From NCBI RefSeq assembly GCF_002878395.1, contig NC_061112.1:37664562-37728561 (forward strand): 64,000 nucleotides of DNA, written 5' to 3'. Under the pieces are notes generated by a model. It saw nothing but the letters and a program-made list of their open reading frames with translations, had not been told where the DNA came from and did no database searches. Origin of the DNA: Capsicum annuum. Its lineage: Eukaryota; Streptophyta; Magnoliopsida; Solanales; Solanaceae. Positions 12,404-23,889 of the stretch are shown piece by piece (position 1 is the first letter of the stretch; every line of letters starts with the position of its first letter). The position numbers and the translations under genes are program-made.

Positions 12404-12976
12404 CCTTCAAATGCACATGAAAGAAATAGTAAATACACAACAAAATAGGGTCCACATCATATCAAACACAGTACAAGCACAGAAATAGAATAAACAAAAT
12501 TCTAAAAGAACAGATTCATATCGAGACCACCAAAAATTACAAAACTGACTCTATAAAGACATAAAAAAGCACACCCTTTTTCCTTAAACAATAAATTTCA
12601 TGAGATTTTGGAAGACATAATCAAATTTCCTCACATGTCTCATTAAGTTGACTTTATTAACTCTCTAGGAACTTTGATGATAGATGAAAACTGCACAAAG
12701 TAATAAAGAATACACAACTCTAGTGATCCCTAAGAAAAAAATGAATATTATCCAAAGAAGAAGAAAGGGGAAGTCGAAGATGATGCATTTAGGAAATGGC
12801 TTAAAATTACTTGAGGTTCTGCAGAGAAAATTTACCAACAACAGTGCAATAAGATACTTTTCGTATGTAGAAGATATGTTGAAATGGGTAAGGGTATTAC
12901 GGATGTTAAAAGGGGTCTTGGGTCGGATCTTGGGTTGGGTTAGGGTATAAAAGAGTAGGGTGAATTTAATTTTTAT
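12404..12976 (-). promoter_or_regulatory. Upstream region of the MULE transposase
   Basis: This 0.57 kb lies between the transposase ATG (12403, reading leftwards) and the right inverted repeat, so it should hold the promoter and 5' UTR. I cannot identify a convincing TATA box in the correct orientation. A plus-strand open frame at 12684-12950 is lysine/arginine-rich and matches no family I know; I treat it as chance. Confidence 0.35.
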
Positions 12977-13176
12977 GATGTGGCAATTATTTGCTTATGT
13001 GACCATTAAAAATTTTTTAAAAAAGGGACTTGCAAATGTCCAGCAAATCACTTAACGTTTAAAGGGGTATATTTGCTCTTAAACTTTAACAACGAGGGCA
13101 TATTTGAACCAAACTTGTAATGAAGGTTATATTTGGACCTTTTCGCAAAGTTTAGGGGCTATTTGACCCTTTTTCC
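12977..13176 (-). repeat. MULE right terminal inverted repeat
   Basis: It is the reverse complement partner of 1907-2116 and ends GACCCTTTTTCC at 13176. The following bases 13177-13185 are ATTATATTA, the second copy of the 9 bp target duplication. Confidence 0.93.
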
Positions 13177-13185
13177 ATTATATTA

Positions 13186-14290
13186 TACATAGATATGTTA
13201 TCTTTAAAGAAGCCCAATTTATGATCTAATAAAGTATTAAAGATTTTGGGCCTAAAAGTAAATATCTATTTGTATAGGTTTAATTGAAATTATAGAAAAC
13301 TCATGTACCTTTTCTAAAGTCTGATGGAGACTTATTGAAAAGGGTACCTTTTAACATGAAAAGACACTTCAAAGCTTTAATCGATGTGGTCCCTAAATTA
13401 GAAGACAACATTTCTATTTTTTTTCTTTCCATTTAAGATAAAAAAAACCACCAAAAAGAACAATCTTCAAGGTTTAAAAAATTATCTTCTTCAAAAATTA
13501 TTGTTATAAATAAAAGTTAGTGTCTCATGCATTCTTCTGTAATATTCAGCACTATTAAATAATTTAAATGTGATCTTGGTTAAATTTATTTAAAGTTTAC
13601 CAACATCATAGTCAGTCTTAGTCACCAAACATCATATAAAAGCACATGTGACCATGTGCCTCGATAGTTCTGTCCAAAGGTGTGAGCATGATATTTATTA
13701 TGTACAACCAACACTTACCATCCTTGTTGTGTTCCCAAAATTGGTCTAACTCAAAGTCAGATTTTTGAATTTTTGTATGTGATAAGCATTTTGGATGGGT
13801 TCAAGTAGAATTTGAAGTTCACCTTCTTTCTTCGCACAGTGCTCATTTTTGTTTAAAAATAAATTAATAATTATAAATATTTTAATAAGGTGTCTTTTTA
13901 ATAATATTATCTTTTAGATGAAGTGATATTTCTTAGATGAAAAACTGTGTTCTTTCATTCTTTGAGTTTTACTAATTCTATTTCTATTCAACTAATTCTC
14001 TTGTGATTTCTGACGTATCTTTTATAGAAAAACTTTACAGAGGAATGATGTTTATGAATTTTCCTGAAGAATTCTTTTCTTCTCCAAAAGATCAATTATA
14101 GTTCTTGCTTTTCAGAAGAATTTTCTTATTATTTGATTAGTGCAGAATTTCATAGACTTGTCATATCCATTAAAACTATTCGCATACAGTTTCATAGAAA
14201 TTTTACAGAGCAGAAGGAGCAAATATCATTTTTAGGAAAGCATTTTGCACGTGTTTCAAGCCTCAAATCCTATTTTTAATGTTCATATTA
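13186..14290 (+). other. Continuation of the copia LTR and unassigned flank
   Basis: After the MULE duplication, sequence continues TACATAGATATGTTATC and should be the remainder of the copia 3' LTR that starts at 1863. I cannot place the LTR end: no clear terminal CA with a 5 bp duplication is visible, and the 5' LTR is outside the window. From about 13560 to 14290 the DNA is AT-rich without a recognised gene. Confidence 0.4.
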
Positions 14291-14309
14291 CACTACTAAA
14301 AAAATTGTT

Positions 14310-14960
14310 TTTCCGACCACGAAAAATCGACCACATGTGGTCGATTTTTAAATTTAAAAAAAAATAAAAACTCTACCACATGTGGTCGGTTTTGTATTTT
14401 TAAATTCCAAAATAATCATTTCAAGAATTTTTATATCAATTATTATTTCTTAAAAAAATTAAAAAAGAGACCATTAAAAAATTGCATCAGAAAATAATTT
14501 TTAAAAAGCGACTACTTGTGGTCACTTTTATTTAAAAAATTATTTTTTAAAAGTGGCCACTTGTGGTCGCTTTTGCAATTAAAAAAAATAAAAAAAAATT
14601 ATTTAAGAAACAAACAACTTGTGGTTGCTTTTTGATAAAAGAAAATAAAAAAATAAATTAAACCACTTGTGGTTAATTTTATTTAAAAATTAAACAAAAA
14701 TATTTATATTAAAGAGACCACTTATGGTTGCTTTTATTAAAAAAAAATTAATTAAAAACTATTTTTAAAAATCGACCACTTGTGGTCAATTTTATTTTCA
14801 AAATTAAATTTAAAATATTTTATAAAAGAGACCATGTGGTCTCTTTTGAAATTAAAAAAAAATTATTTAGGAAACCGACCACTTGTGGTCGCTTTTATAT
14901 TAAAAAAATACATATTTTAAAAAAGAGACCACTTGTGGTAGCTTTTTATTAAAAAATAAT
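14310..14960 (+). repeat. CACTA A left subterminal palindrome array
   Basis: About eleven short palindromes, mostly GACCACTTGTGGTCG or ACCACATGTGGTCG variants, recur every 40-65 bp and are separated by A/T-only spacers of AAAATTAAAAAA type. Subterminal repeats of this kind are the binding sites for the CACTA-encoded DNA-binding protein in En/Spm. Several copies have drifted (AACAACTTGTGGTTG, GACTACTTGTGGTCA), while the central (C/T)TTGTGGT core is kept. Confidence 0.88.
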
Positions 14961-15139
14961 TATATGTAAAATCAAATATATTATTTTTTGAAATTACACT
15001 GACACATGTAGTCGATAACTAATATAATAATAACAAAAATCAATTAAACTTAGATTTTGTAAAAAAAAATTATACTAAGAAATATATCAAATAAAATAAA
15101 TAAATTACGTTAAACATAATCTTTATCTTTTACTTATGT

Positions 15140-15375
15140 TTCAATATATAAAATAAATATTTTTCGTTGTATATACGTTAAATGACGTTAAACATAATCT
15201 TTGTATAATGAATATGTCTGTATCATAAAGTTGAGGTAATGATATTATGCTACTATTGCAGTTATAATAATGTAACGTACATATATAATCGATAATTCAT
15301 CAGAATATAATGAATGTGTTGTATTATGAGGTAATATACTTGTAGATGTGATGTATATAGTACGTATTACAGAAT

Positions 15376-15413
<38 letters not shown>

Positions 15414-16056
15414 TAGTGATCGATCGATGAACGATGTAGTCAAAACCTAGCAGAATCTATACAAACATATTGAATACCTTGATTTGAAATGGTCGAAGTA
15501 ATAATATACTGTACGTTGAAGTTATATTAATATAAGCTAATCAAATTAATCGATAACTCATCAAAGTATGTATATGACATACGTCGCATTATATTATGGG
15601 GTAATATACTCGTGTACGTATGTGATATATATAGTACGTATTTAGAACTTAATAGTCGATAGTGTGTATATGTGTGTATATGTATAGGTATATATAGAGG
15701 ATATATATATATATGGATATATATTTATATGATGCAGTGATCAATGAATGATATAGTCAAAAACTAGCAGAATATATCCAAACATATTGAATACCTTGAT
15801 TTGAAACAATCGAAGTAATAATATACTGTACGTTGAAGTTATATTAATGTAAGCTAATCAAATTAATCGATAACTCATCAAAGTATGTATATGAAATACG
15901 TGGCATTATATTACGGGGTAATATACTCGTGTACGTATGTGATGTATATAGTACGTATTTAAAACTTGATAGTCGATAGTGTATATATGTGTATGTGTAT
16001 GTATAGGCATATATATATTATACAGTGATGTATGTAGTGCGTAGTTCGAAGCTTAC

Positions 16057-16100
<44 letters not shown>

Positions 16101-16130
16101 TGTGTAGTGATGTACGTAATACGTAGTCAA
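15140..16130 (+). repeat. ~317 bp tandem repeat inside CACTA A
   Basis: The block containing AGCAGAATCTATACAAACAT and the following CCTTGATTTGAAA...TACTGTACGTTGAAGTTATA recurs at 15449 and 15766, a period of 317 bp. Flanking parts such as GTGATGTATATAGTACGTATT recur more often. A third, decayed unit lies towards 16130. The same block occurs in CACTA B near 24225-24420, so it belongs to the element family and not to a later insertion. (AT)n tracts sit within the units. Confidence 0.75.
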
Positions 16131-16466
16131 AATTAAAGATAACAAAATATATCTAGTTATATATTGAATATACTGATATCATACATTTGTGATTGATGTA
16201 TATAGTACGTATTTGGAAAGCCAATCGATTATATGTATATATCCGTATTATCTCGTGTAGTGACGTATGCAATAATCAAAAGCTCGATAACTGAATCTAA
16301 TTAACCAATAATCCAACAGATTAACACATTGTATTACAAGATATATTTGAAATTTATTATCGGTAATTTTTGTATAATATTTTCTATGTGACATACGTAA
16401 TTTATTTGTAAGAATAACAATTTTTATAATATTTTTTAATTTATTATTACTATATCTCTCTCTCAA

Positions 16467-16468
16467 AA

Positions 16469-16560
<92 letters not shown>
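16467..16560. repeat. (TA)n microsatellite, about 45 units
   Basis: This is almost uninterrupted TA. It sits at the junction between CACTA A sequence and the embedded LTR fragment and may have destroyed or replaced the LTR's 5' end. Shorter TA tracts lie at 15377-15409, 16061-16098 and 16737-16772. Confidence 0.95.
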
Positions 16561-16562
<2 letters not shown>

Positions 16563-16736
16563 AAGAGGAGTTAGGGTTAGGGTTCTAATTTGGGAAAAAT
16601 CGATTCAAGGCTTCACTTCGCGAATTGCTTCCGTCAATCTCTTCAGCTACGAAATCTAAGGTATGCAAGTGTTCATCTATGGGCTCTTTTTGTCCATAGA
16701 GCCCACAAATTCTTTTTCAAAGGATCAAGATACATG

Positions 16737-16777
<41 letters not shown>

Positions 16778-19581
16778 CTTTCTAAATTTTCATTGTGTAT
16801 ATGTGTAGTATTCACATGATGGTTGAGATATATGTGTGGTTGAAGTATATGTGTGTAGTATTTGTGTGATGGTTGGTGATTATGTTGTTGAAGTTGATGA
16901 TATCCAAGAAGGGATCTTTGTATGTTTGTAGAAATTATGGTGGTGTGTGATGTATAAATATATGAAATGGGTGATTGAATACTTGTAATCTTGATGAATC
17001 CACCTATGCCTAAGAAGTGCATGTAAGGTGTTTGTGAAAATACCTAAGAGACTAAAGATTTTGTTTTTATAACATAATAGGTCCAAAATTAATTGATTAT
17101 GAATATATGATGATTTAAATTGTTAAGCCTTGATTTATATTATTATTCCATTATTTCCTTGTTATGACTTGATAATTGTTATTGGGAATTATATATCCCT
17201 ACTATTGATTGATATGTCAAATATTTTCTAAATGTGAGTTGGATTGTGAATTGAGAAATGTGGATGTTGAAGTTGAAGGATGATGGTGTTGTGGTGCATG
17301 AAATTGAGCATTAAACCTATTCCCTAAATGGTGCATGTAAGATGATTGGTAAAATGCCTATGTGAAGAAGAATTTAAGTATTTGACATATTTTTTATCCA
17401 AATTATGATTTCATGCCATATCCATATGCTTAACTTATGTCTACCATATGTTTGACAAAATATTTAAGAGAATAGGAAACTATGCATTGTGCTTCATTAG
17501 GTCTTAAAAGATAAATTCATGCTTTTTTCCTATGGATAGTTGATTTCCTTGAATTTGTGGTGCGTTGTGGGTGTATGATGGAATGCCATGATGAATTATT
17601 GAGGTAACTATGATGTTTGTGCGCAGTATTTGTTATAGACCCAAAGCATGCTCCCCACGTGTTCGATTGGATGCTTATATAGAGAAATGAGGCTATTTGA
17701 TTTGCTAAGTGTGAAGTCCTCAATTATGTGTTGCGTATAATGACCTATGGGCATTTTGTGTATGAGTTATCTATCTTGTGTTACTTTATGCTATTGTGTG
17801 CTGGGGGTACGTATGCCCGAAATAGTCTGCTGGTCTAGAGCCGAGTTAGTTTCACGGTAATCTCAATTGAGCGATGAACAATGAACTCCCGATTAGTTTC
17901 AAAACTTGGGGAAAACTCAGTAATCTCGAAAATCATTCTTTATCGAATAATCGGACCATGAAGCTCTGAAATCTTACATATCAACTCACTCCGTTACAGA
18001 CCTTTGTACATTTTGTGAGATAGTAAACTTATCTTAAAACTAAGTGGCAATTAGAAATACTCCGTCAAAGAACGGAATTAAGCGAAATCTGTCATATTGA
18101 TAAAGTATCATAATGTGAGAACAGATTTAGTTCAGTTGAGTACAGTTAAAAACCGGTTAAATGTCTTTCAGTTGGGAGTAGGATTCAGCACCGAGCGAGC
18201 TAAGGATAGGAACATTCCTGTGAGTAGAGGGTTTGATTCCTGGTAGCAATCCTTATGCTCTAGAACTATATCGCTAGCGCAGGTTGAGACATCTATCCTG
18301 TGAGTAGAGATTTAGATGAGGTGATTATCCTGCAAGTAGAGGGTCCCACCATTCTCATTTGAGGTCCTGATAATAAGGGGTCCTATGAAGTTGTCTTTAC
18401 TGGTGGCACGGTATTGATACCCTTCTAGTTGAGGTACAGGTTGGATCCCACTTGTGGTAAGTGGGGCATGTCGGTTAAATGATCACTCCCACAGTTTCAG
18501 TAACAGTCTCAGAAAAGAACTCAGTTAATATGAAGAAGTTGAAGCTGTCAGATATAGGCCTCCCAGTATTGTTATCATTATCATTGAGTAGAGAGACTTC
18601 CTGCGAGATGAGGGTTGCTCTCGAGCTTATTTACCCATTATCATTATCGTTGAGTATAGAAACTTCCTGCTAGATGAGGGTTGATCTCAGATTCAGTTGT
18701 TTAGTGTTCTAGAGACTTCCTGCTAGATGAGGGTTGATCTCAGATTCAGTTGTTCAGTGTTCTAGAAACTTCCTGCTAGATGAGGGTTGATCTCAGATTC
18801 AGTCGTTTAGTATTCCAGAGTTGGTGAATTTGAATATCAAGTATCAGTAATATCAGTTATCCGATTTCTCAGTATGGATAAGTACAGATGTCAGCTCTAG
18901 TAGCTTCAGATACTCAGTATCTTATTGTCACTATTATTATTTTCGGGTGTATGCGTTCAAAATGTAACATTCGGTGTCATAATAATTTCAGTTGTACTTT
19001 ATGTATCCATGTGTGTATTGTTGATCAGACATGTTTCAAAATTGATAACTGCAGAGTTTCTATATATGTTTATTCCAGTGAATACATATTATTAAGATTG
19101 TTATGTTTATTCATAAGCCTTATATTTTACCTTACCCTATCCTTGCATACTTGGTACATTCTTTGTACTGACGCATTCGCGCTATGGTGCTTTCCCCACC
19201 ATAGGTTCAGAAGAGCGAGATTCAGAGTATATTTAGTTGTCAGATCTTATAGCAGTGGGTGCAGCAGTGAGTCCTCATCATCTGAGAATATTCTATTTCA
19301 GTGTTTTGATGATTTTAGTAGACGAAATTAGTTGGGGAATTGTCCCTTCAACTCCACAGTTCAGACAGTGTAGAGGCTTTTTAGACAGATATATTGATAT
19401 TTAGTTTTCAGTACTGTATATTTAGATGTTTGAACCTTATGGCCAGATTTAGCCAGTTTCTGCATTTATCGTATTATATTATGTAGTGAACAGATACGAT
19501 ATTAGTGAAGGGTTAGCTTGTGGTCCCTCGGGGTCACGAGCACCGCGTGGTGTTTCGGTTCATGGGAATCGGGGCGTTACA
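16561..19581 (+). repeat. Tekay-type gypsy LTR fragment inside CACTA A
   Basis: The right end GAATCGGGGCGTTACA (to 19581) matches the end of the 5' LTR of the large Tekay element at 46847 (TTTTGAGGCGTTACA). The internal word CAGCACCGAGCGAGCTA (near 18188) corresponds to TAGCACCGAGCTAG at 45700. The leader-type segment CTAAGGTATGCAAG (16656) matches the AAGGTATGTGGGG region of those LTRs. The 5' part (U3) appears missing: the sequence starts next to a TA microsatellite. No internal gag-pol follows. After the terminal CA comes AAATT, a possible target duplication whose partner I could not find. Open frames within (for example 18888-19331) have no domain. Confidence 0.65.
18590..18830 (+). repeat. 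53 bp tandem repeat in the LTR fragment
   Basis: The unit containing ACTTCCTGCTAGATGAGGGT then TGATCTCAGATTCAGTTGTT occurs at 18661, 18714 and 18767, a strict 53 bp period. A more diverged copy lies near 18596. It is a local expansion inside one LTR and is not present at this copy number in the other LTRs of the window. Confidence 0.85.
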
Positions 19582-19850
19582 AATTATTTTCATCTTATTT
19601 CAAAAAATTATCTCATTTTTATTCAAAAAAATTGTAAATGCGCTATAAAAATACTAAATATGACTTATCAAGTTGCATTTGAGATTTAGAAAATAATCTA
19701 ATACTTATTTTCACTATTTTCATTTTTACTTTTTTTTACTTGTAAACCTATTGAATTAAGTGTATGAGTGATACATAATAAATATGATATTAATAATACA
19801 AGAGTTATTAATAAATGAATAAGTTTGAAACTGATTAAGTTTAGAGAGTT
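19582..19850. other. CACTA A spacer, no gene
   Basis: AT-rich DNA between the LTR fragment and the satellite. Nothing recognised. Confidence 0.4.
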
Positions 19851-22255
19851 TAAAATGTTTAGCTATAGGTACTAGAAATGTGAACTTTTATTTTGAATTT
19901 AATAAAGGTTGGTAACTTGTGAAGTGAATTAGTGACTTGAAAATGTTGAAGTGTAGGTACTTGAAATGTGACCTTTTCATTTTAAATTTAGTTTAGTTTG
20001 GTAACTTGTGAAGTGACTTAGTGACTTAAAAATGTTGAAGTGTAGGTACATGAAATGTGAACTTTTGTTTTGAATTTAGTAAAGTTTGATAACTTATGAA
20101 GTGAATTAGTGACTTGAAAATGTTGAAGTGTAGGTACTTGAAATGTGAATTTTAGTTTTGAATCAAGTGACTTAGTGACTTAAAAATGTTGAAGTGCAGG
20201 TACTTGAAATGTGAATTTAGTTTTGAATTTAGTTTAGCTTGGTAATTTATTAGGTGAATTAGTGACTCAAAAACATTGAAGTGTAGGGACTTGAAATGTG
20301 AATTTTAGTTTTGAATTTAGTTTGGTTTGGTAACTTGAGAGATGAATTAGTGACTTAAAAATGTTTAAGTGTAGGTACTTGAAAGGTGAACTTGTGTTTT
20401 GATTTTAGTCAAGTGTGATCACATGAGAAGTGAATAAGTGACTTGAAAATGTTTAAGTGCAGGTACTTAAAATGTGAACTTGTGTTGGAATTTAGTTAAG
20501 TGTGGCTACATAAGAAGTGAATAAGTGACTTGTGGTTTGAACTTAGTTACATGAAAGATGAATTTGTGTTTTGAATTTAGTTGTGTGGTCACTTGAGAAG
20601 TGAATAAGTGACTTAAAAATGTTTAAGTGTAGGTACTTGAAATGTGAACTTTAAGTCTGATCACTTGAGAAGTGAATTAGTGACTTGAAAATGTTTAAGT
20701 GTAGGTACTTGAAATGTGAACTTTTCAGTTTGAATTTAGTTTAGTTTGGTAACTTGTGAAGTGCCTTAGTGACTTGAAAATGTTTAGGTGTATGTACTTG
20801 AAATGTGAACTTTTCATTTTGAATTTAGTTTGGTTTGGTAACTTGTGAAGTGACTTAGTGACTTGAAAATGTTTAGCTGTAAGTACTTGAAATGTGAACT
20901 TTTATTTTAAATTTAGTAAAGGTTGGTAACTTGTGAAGTGAATTAGTGACTTGAAAATTGTTGAAGTGTAGGTACTTGAAATGTGAACTTCTCATTTTGA
21001 ATTTAGTTTTTTGGTAACTTGTGAAGTGACTTAGTGACTTGAAAATATTGAAGTGTAGGTACTTGAAATGTGAACTTTTGTTTTGAATTTAGTAAAATTT
21101 GGTAACCTATGAAGTGAATTAGTGACTTGAAACTATTGAAGTGTAGGTACTTGAAATGTGAATTTTAGTTTTGAATTTAGTTTAGTTTGGTAACTTGTGA
21201 AGTGACTTAGGGACTTGAAAATATTGAAGTGTAGGTACTTGAAATGTGAATTTTAGTTTTGAATTTAGTTTAGTTTGGTAACTTGAGAGGTGAATTAGTG
21301 ACTTGAAAATGTTTAAGTGTAGATACTTGAAATGTGAACTCGTGTTTTGATAGTTAAGTGTGGTCACTTGAGAAGTGAATAAGTGACTTGAAAATGTTTT
21401 AGTGTAGATACTTGAAATGGGAACTTATGTTTTGAATTCAGTTAAGTGTGGTCACTTGAGAAGTAAATAAGTGACTTGTGGTTTGAACTTAGTTACTTGA
21501 AAGATGAACTTGTTTTTTGAATTTTGTTAAGTGTTGTCACTTGAGAAGTGAATAAGTGACTTGAAAATGTTTAAGTGTAGGTACTTGAAATGTGAACTTT
21601 TCATTTTGAATTTAGTTTAGTTTGGTAACTTGTAAAGTGACTTGAAAATATTTAGGTGTAGGTACTTGAAATATGAACTTTTCATTTTGAATTTAGTCAA
21701 GGTTGGTAACTTGTGAAGTGAATTAGTGACTTGAAAATGTTGAAATGTAGGTACTTGAAATGTAAACTTTTCATTTTGAATTTAGTTTAATTTGGTAACT
21801 TGTGAAGTGACTTAGTAACTTGAAAATGTTTAGGTGTAGGTACTTGAAATGTAAACTTTTCATTTTGAATTTAGTAAAGGTTGGTAACTTGTTAAGTGAA
21901 TTAGTGACTTGAAAATGTTGAAGTGTAGGTACTTGAAATATGAACTTTTCATTTTGAATTTAGTTTAGTTTGGTAACTTGTGAAGTTAATTAGTGACTTG
22001 AAAATGTTTAAGTGTAGGTACTTGAATTATGAATTAATGACTTTTGTTTTGAATTTAGGCACTTGAAATGTGAACTCGCGTTTTGATTTTAGTAAAGTGT
22101 GGTCACTTGAGAAGTGAATTAGTGACTTGAAAATGTTTAAGTGTAGTACTTGAAATGTGAACTTTTCATTTTGAATTAAGTTTAGTTTGGTAACTTATGA
22201 AGTGAATTAGTGACTTGAAAATGTTTAAGTGTAGGTACTTGAAATGTGAACTTTT
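19850..22255 (+). repeat. ~88 bp satellite inside CACTA A, about 27 units
   Basis: The unit reads roughly AGTGACTTGAAAATGTTGAA, GTGTAGGTACTTGAAATGTG, AACTTTTCATTTTGAATTTA, GTTTAGTTTGGTAACTTGTG, AAGTGAATT. Successive unit starts at 19931, 20020 and 20108 give periods of 89 and 88 bp. Units vary by indels (some about 60 bp) and by substitution. Two sub-families are visible: GGTAACTTGTGAAG and GGTCACTTGAGAAG. The period is not a multiple of three and no frame stays open, so it is non-coding. It ends just before a splice-acceptor-like site and a short ORF, which suggests an expanded intron. Confidence 0.93.
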
Positions 22256-22295
22256 GTTACCTGAACTAATTACTTGAATGTGATTGATTGGGTAG

Positions 22296-22385
22296 ATGGA
22301 ACCTGATTATAGCTGGATATATCAACAAAATAATGATAATAGAATGGGTGAGACTGAGAATGAGGATGTGGATGATGAGTTGTAG
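22296..22385 (+). CDS. Short conserved terminal exon of the CACTA element (29 codons)
   Basis: Directly after the satellite, TTGATTGGGTAG looks like a 3' splice site. It is followed by ATG and an open frame reading MEPDYSWIYQQNNDNRMGET, then an acidic tail ENEDVDDEL and TAG. The same segment occurs after the satellite of CACTA B (27946-28035) with the same length and stop position, and the DNA similarity continues about 60 bp past the stop through GGAACCTCGATAAATTTTG. Conservation of length and of the acidic C-terminus suggests the last exon of an element gene. The ATG may be only an internal Met of that exon. I do not recognise the protein; the D-SW-Y start vaguely resembles CACTA transposase N-termini, but the stop after 29 codons argues against that. 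Confidence 0.4.
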   Translation: MEPDYSWIYQQNNDNRMGETENEDVDDEL

Positions 22386-22579
22386 TTTTTAGTGTTTTGT
22401 ATGTTTTGTAGTTTGGATTTGGAACCTCGATAAATTTTGTAAATAATTTAATTTTTAATGTTTGTATTCTTATGGTGGTTGATTGTATTTTAAATGTTGA
22501 TTGGTGGGTTGTATTGTATAACAGGTTTGATGGAATGTAGCATAGCTATATGCTGTTATTTTTTTTACAAAATTACTAG

Positions 22580-22895
22580 ACAACCCGACCACATATGGTC
22601 GCTTTTCTGGAAAATTTCAAAAAAATGACCACTGATGGTCGATTTATAAAAAATATTCCAGAATAGCAACCACATATGGTCCATTTTTCTAGAAAATTTT
22701 ATGAAAAACCGACTATATGTGGTCGGTTTACTATAACTAATTAAAAATAATTTTATTAAATAAATTATTAATTGAAAAACTGACCACATGTGGTCTCTTT
22801 TTATATAAATTAATTAATTAATATATAAGAAAGCTACCACATGTGGTCGCTTTTGTTTAAATTAATTAATTAATTTATATACAAAAGCAACCACA
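22580..22895 (+). repeat. CACTA A right subterminal palindrome array
   Basis: Six palindromes (for example CGACCACATATGGTCG at 22587, GACCACATGTGGTC near 22780, TACCACATGTGGTCG near 22835) precede ATTAATTAATTAATTTATATA, CAAAAGCAACCACACGT. The last part mirrors 28720-28755 of CACTA B, where about 130 bp more follow before the terminus. That terminal piece is missing here. Confidence 0.85.
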
Positions 22896-22924
22896 CGTCA
22901 CTACTAAAAAAATTGGTAAAACCA

Positions 22925-23365
22925 ACCACCAAAAATCAACCACAATTTGTGGTCAGAAAAAACTGACCACATGTGGTCGATTTGTGGTTGATTTTATTTT
23001 TTTAAAAATTAAAATAATTATTACAATAATTTTAATAATTATAATTATTTATTTAACAAACAAAAATTTTTTTAAAAAAAAACCAACCACTTCTGGTCGA
23101 TTTTTTTAAAAAAATATAATTAAAAAATATTTATAAAAACCGACCATTTGTGGTCGGTTTTTAAAAATACTTTTAAAATTTATTTTTAAAAAAGTTTTTT
23201 AAAAAAATTTAATTAAAAAATATTTAAATAAACCGACCACTTGTGCTAGGTTTTTAAAAATACTTTTTAAAATTTATTTTTAAAAAAACCGACCATTTGT
23301 GGTCGGTTTTATTTTAAAATTTAATTAAAAAATATTTTAAAAACCGACCACTTGTGGTTGGTTTA
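22925..23365 (+). repeat. CACTA B left subterminal palindrome array
   Basis: Palindromes such as TGACCACATGTGGTCGA (22965), CGACCATTTGTGGTCGG (23140 and 23290) and CGACCACTTGTGGTTGG (23344) alternate with A/T-only spacers. One copy reads CGACCACTTGTGCTAGG, a damaged arm. This is the counterpart of 14310-14960. Confidence 0.87.
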
Positions 23366-23422
23366 TTGAACTAAAAAAAAGTAAATATTTTTTAGTAACA
23401 ACTAATTATATATTTGTAATCA

Positions 23423-23454
<32 letters not shown>

Positions 23455-23889
23455 TTTATTAAAAATAATTATATATATAATGTAATATATATCTAATTTT
23501 TTAAAATTACAATGATCGCACGTAGTCGATAACCAGCATAATAATAATAAAATTCAATAATTCTTAAATTTTGTGACAAAGTTATACTAAAAAAATAATT
23601 CAAATAAAATAAACAAATTATGTTAAACATAATCTTTATCTTTTACTTATATTTCAATATATAAAATAAATATTTTCCTTTGTATATAGGGTAAATGAAG
23701 TTAAACATGCATAATCTTTGTATAATGAATATTTGTATATATATATATGTCATACCGTTGAGATAATGATATTCTGTTACTATTCCAGTCATCTTTAATA
23801 CTGTAATATATAAACGATAATTCATCAGAATATAATGAATGTGTTCTATTATAAGGTAATATGCTTGTGGATGTGATATATATAGTACG

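Larger units (their letters stand above)
1907..13176 (-). mobile_element. Mutator-like element (MULE), 11.3 kb with nested insertions
   Basis: The element is bounded by long inverted repeats of about 200 bp (left GGGAAAAGGGTCAAATATGC; the right end on the opposite strand starts GGAAAAAGGGTCAAATAGCC). It is flanked by the perfect 9 bp direct repeat ATTATATTA at 1898-1906 and 13177-13185. A 9 bp duplication and long inverted repeats are the hallmarks of Mutator elements. The interior holds a minus-strand MuDR-type transposase pseudogene and a second, unrecognised minus-strand gene. A hAT MITE (7796-8568) and a solo LTR (8905-11618) inserted later; without them and their duplications the element was about 7.8 kb. 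It sits in a copia 3' LTR. It is non-autonomous now because the transposase is broken. Confidence 0.92.
14291..22898 (+). mobile_element. CACTA (En/Spm-like) element A, right end missing
   Basis: It starts with the CACTA-superfamily terminus CACTACTAAAAAAATTG at 14291. Both ends carry arrays of palindromes of the type GACCACATGTGGTC. Towards the right are a ~88 bp satellite (about 19850-22255), a short conserved exon (22296-22385) and a right palindrome array to 22860. The expected right terminus (CTAGTAGTG) is absent: the array runs straight into the left terminus of a second CACTA at 22899. No transposase (TNP2-like) ORF is visible, so it is a non-autonomous member. It carries a Tekay LTR fragment at about 16561-19581. 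The flanking bases TTA (14288-14290) have no partner that I can match. Confidence 0.82.

Noticed and set aside
12684..12950. 88-codon plus-strand ORF in the MULE upstream region
   Set aside because: Basic, low-complexity, no domain, antisense to the transposase promoter region; likely chance.
16568..16584. TTAGGGTTAGGGTT, telomere-like repeat
   Set aside because: Only two units, in the leader of an LTR fragment; too short for an interstitial telomere.
16717..17086. Minus-strand ORFs of 101 and 68 codons
   Set aside because: They read through a TA microsatellite and an LTR leader; His/Tyr-rich low complexity, no domain.
18888..19331. 147-codon plus-strand ORF, the second longest open frame in the window
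   Set aside because: It lies wholly inside a Tekay LTR fragment; not present in the other LTR copies and shows no domain.
19850..22255. CRISPR-like array (regular repeats with spacers)
   Set aside because: Unit and spacer are equally conserved and the context is a plant CACTA element, so it is a satellite.
22565..22789. 74-codon minus-strand ORF
   Set aside because: Product of reading across the subterminal palindromes (repeated DHMW words).
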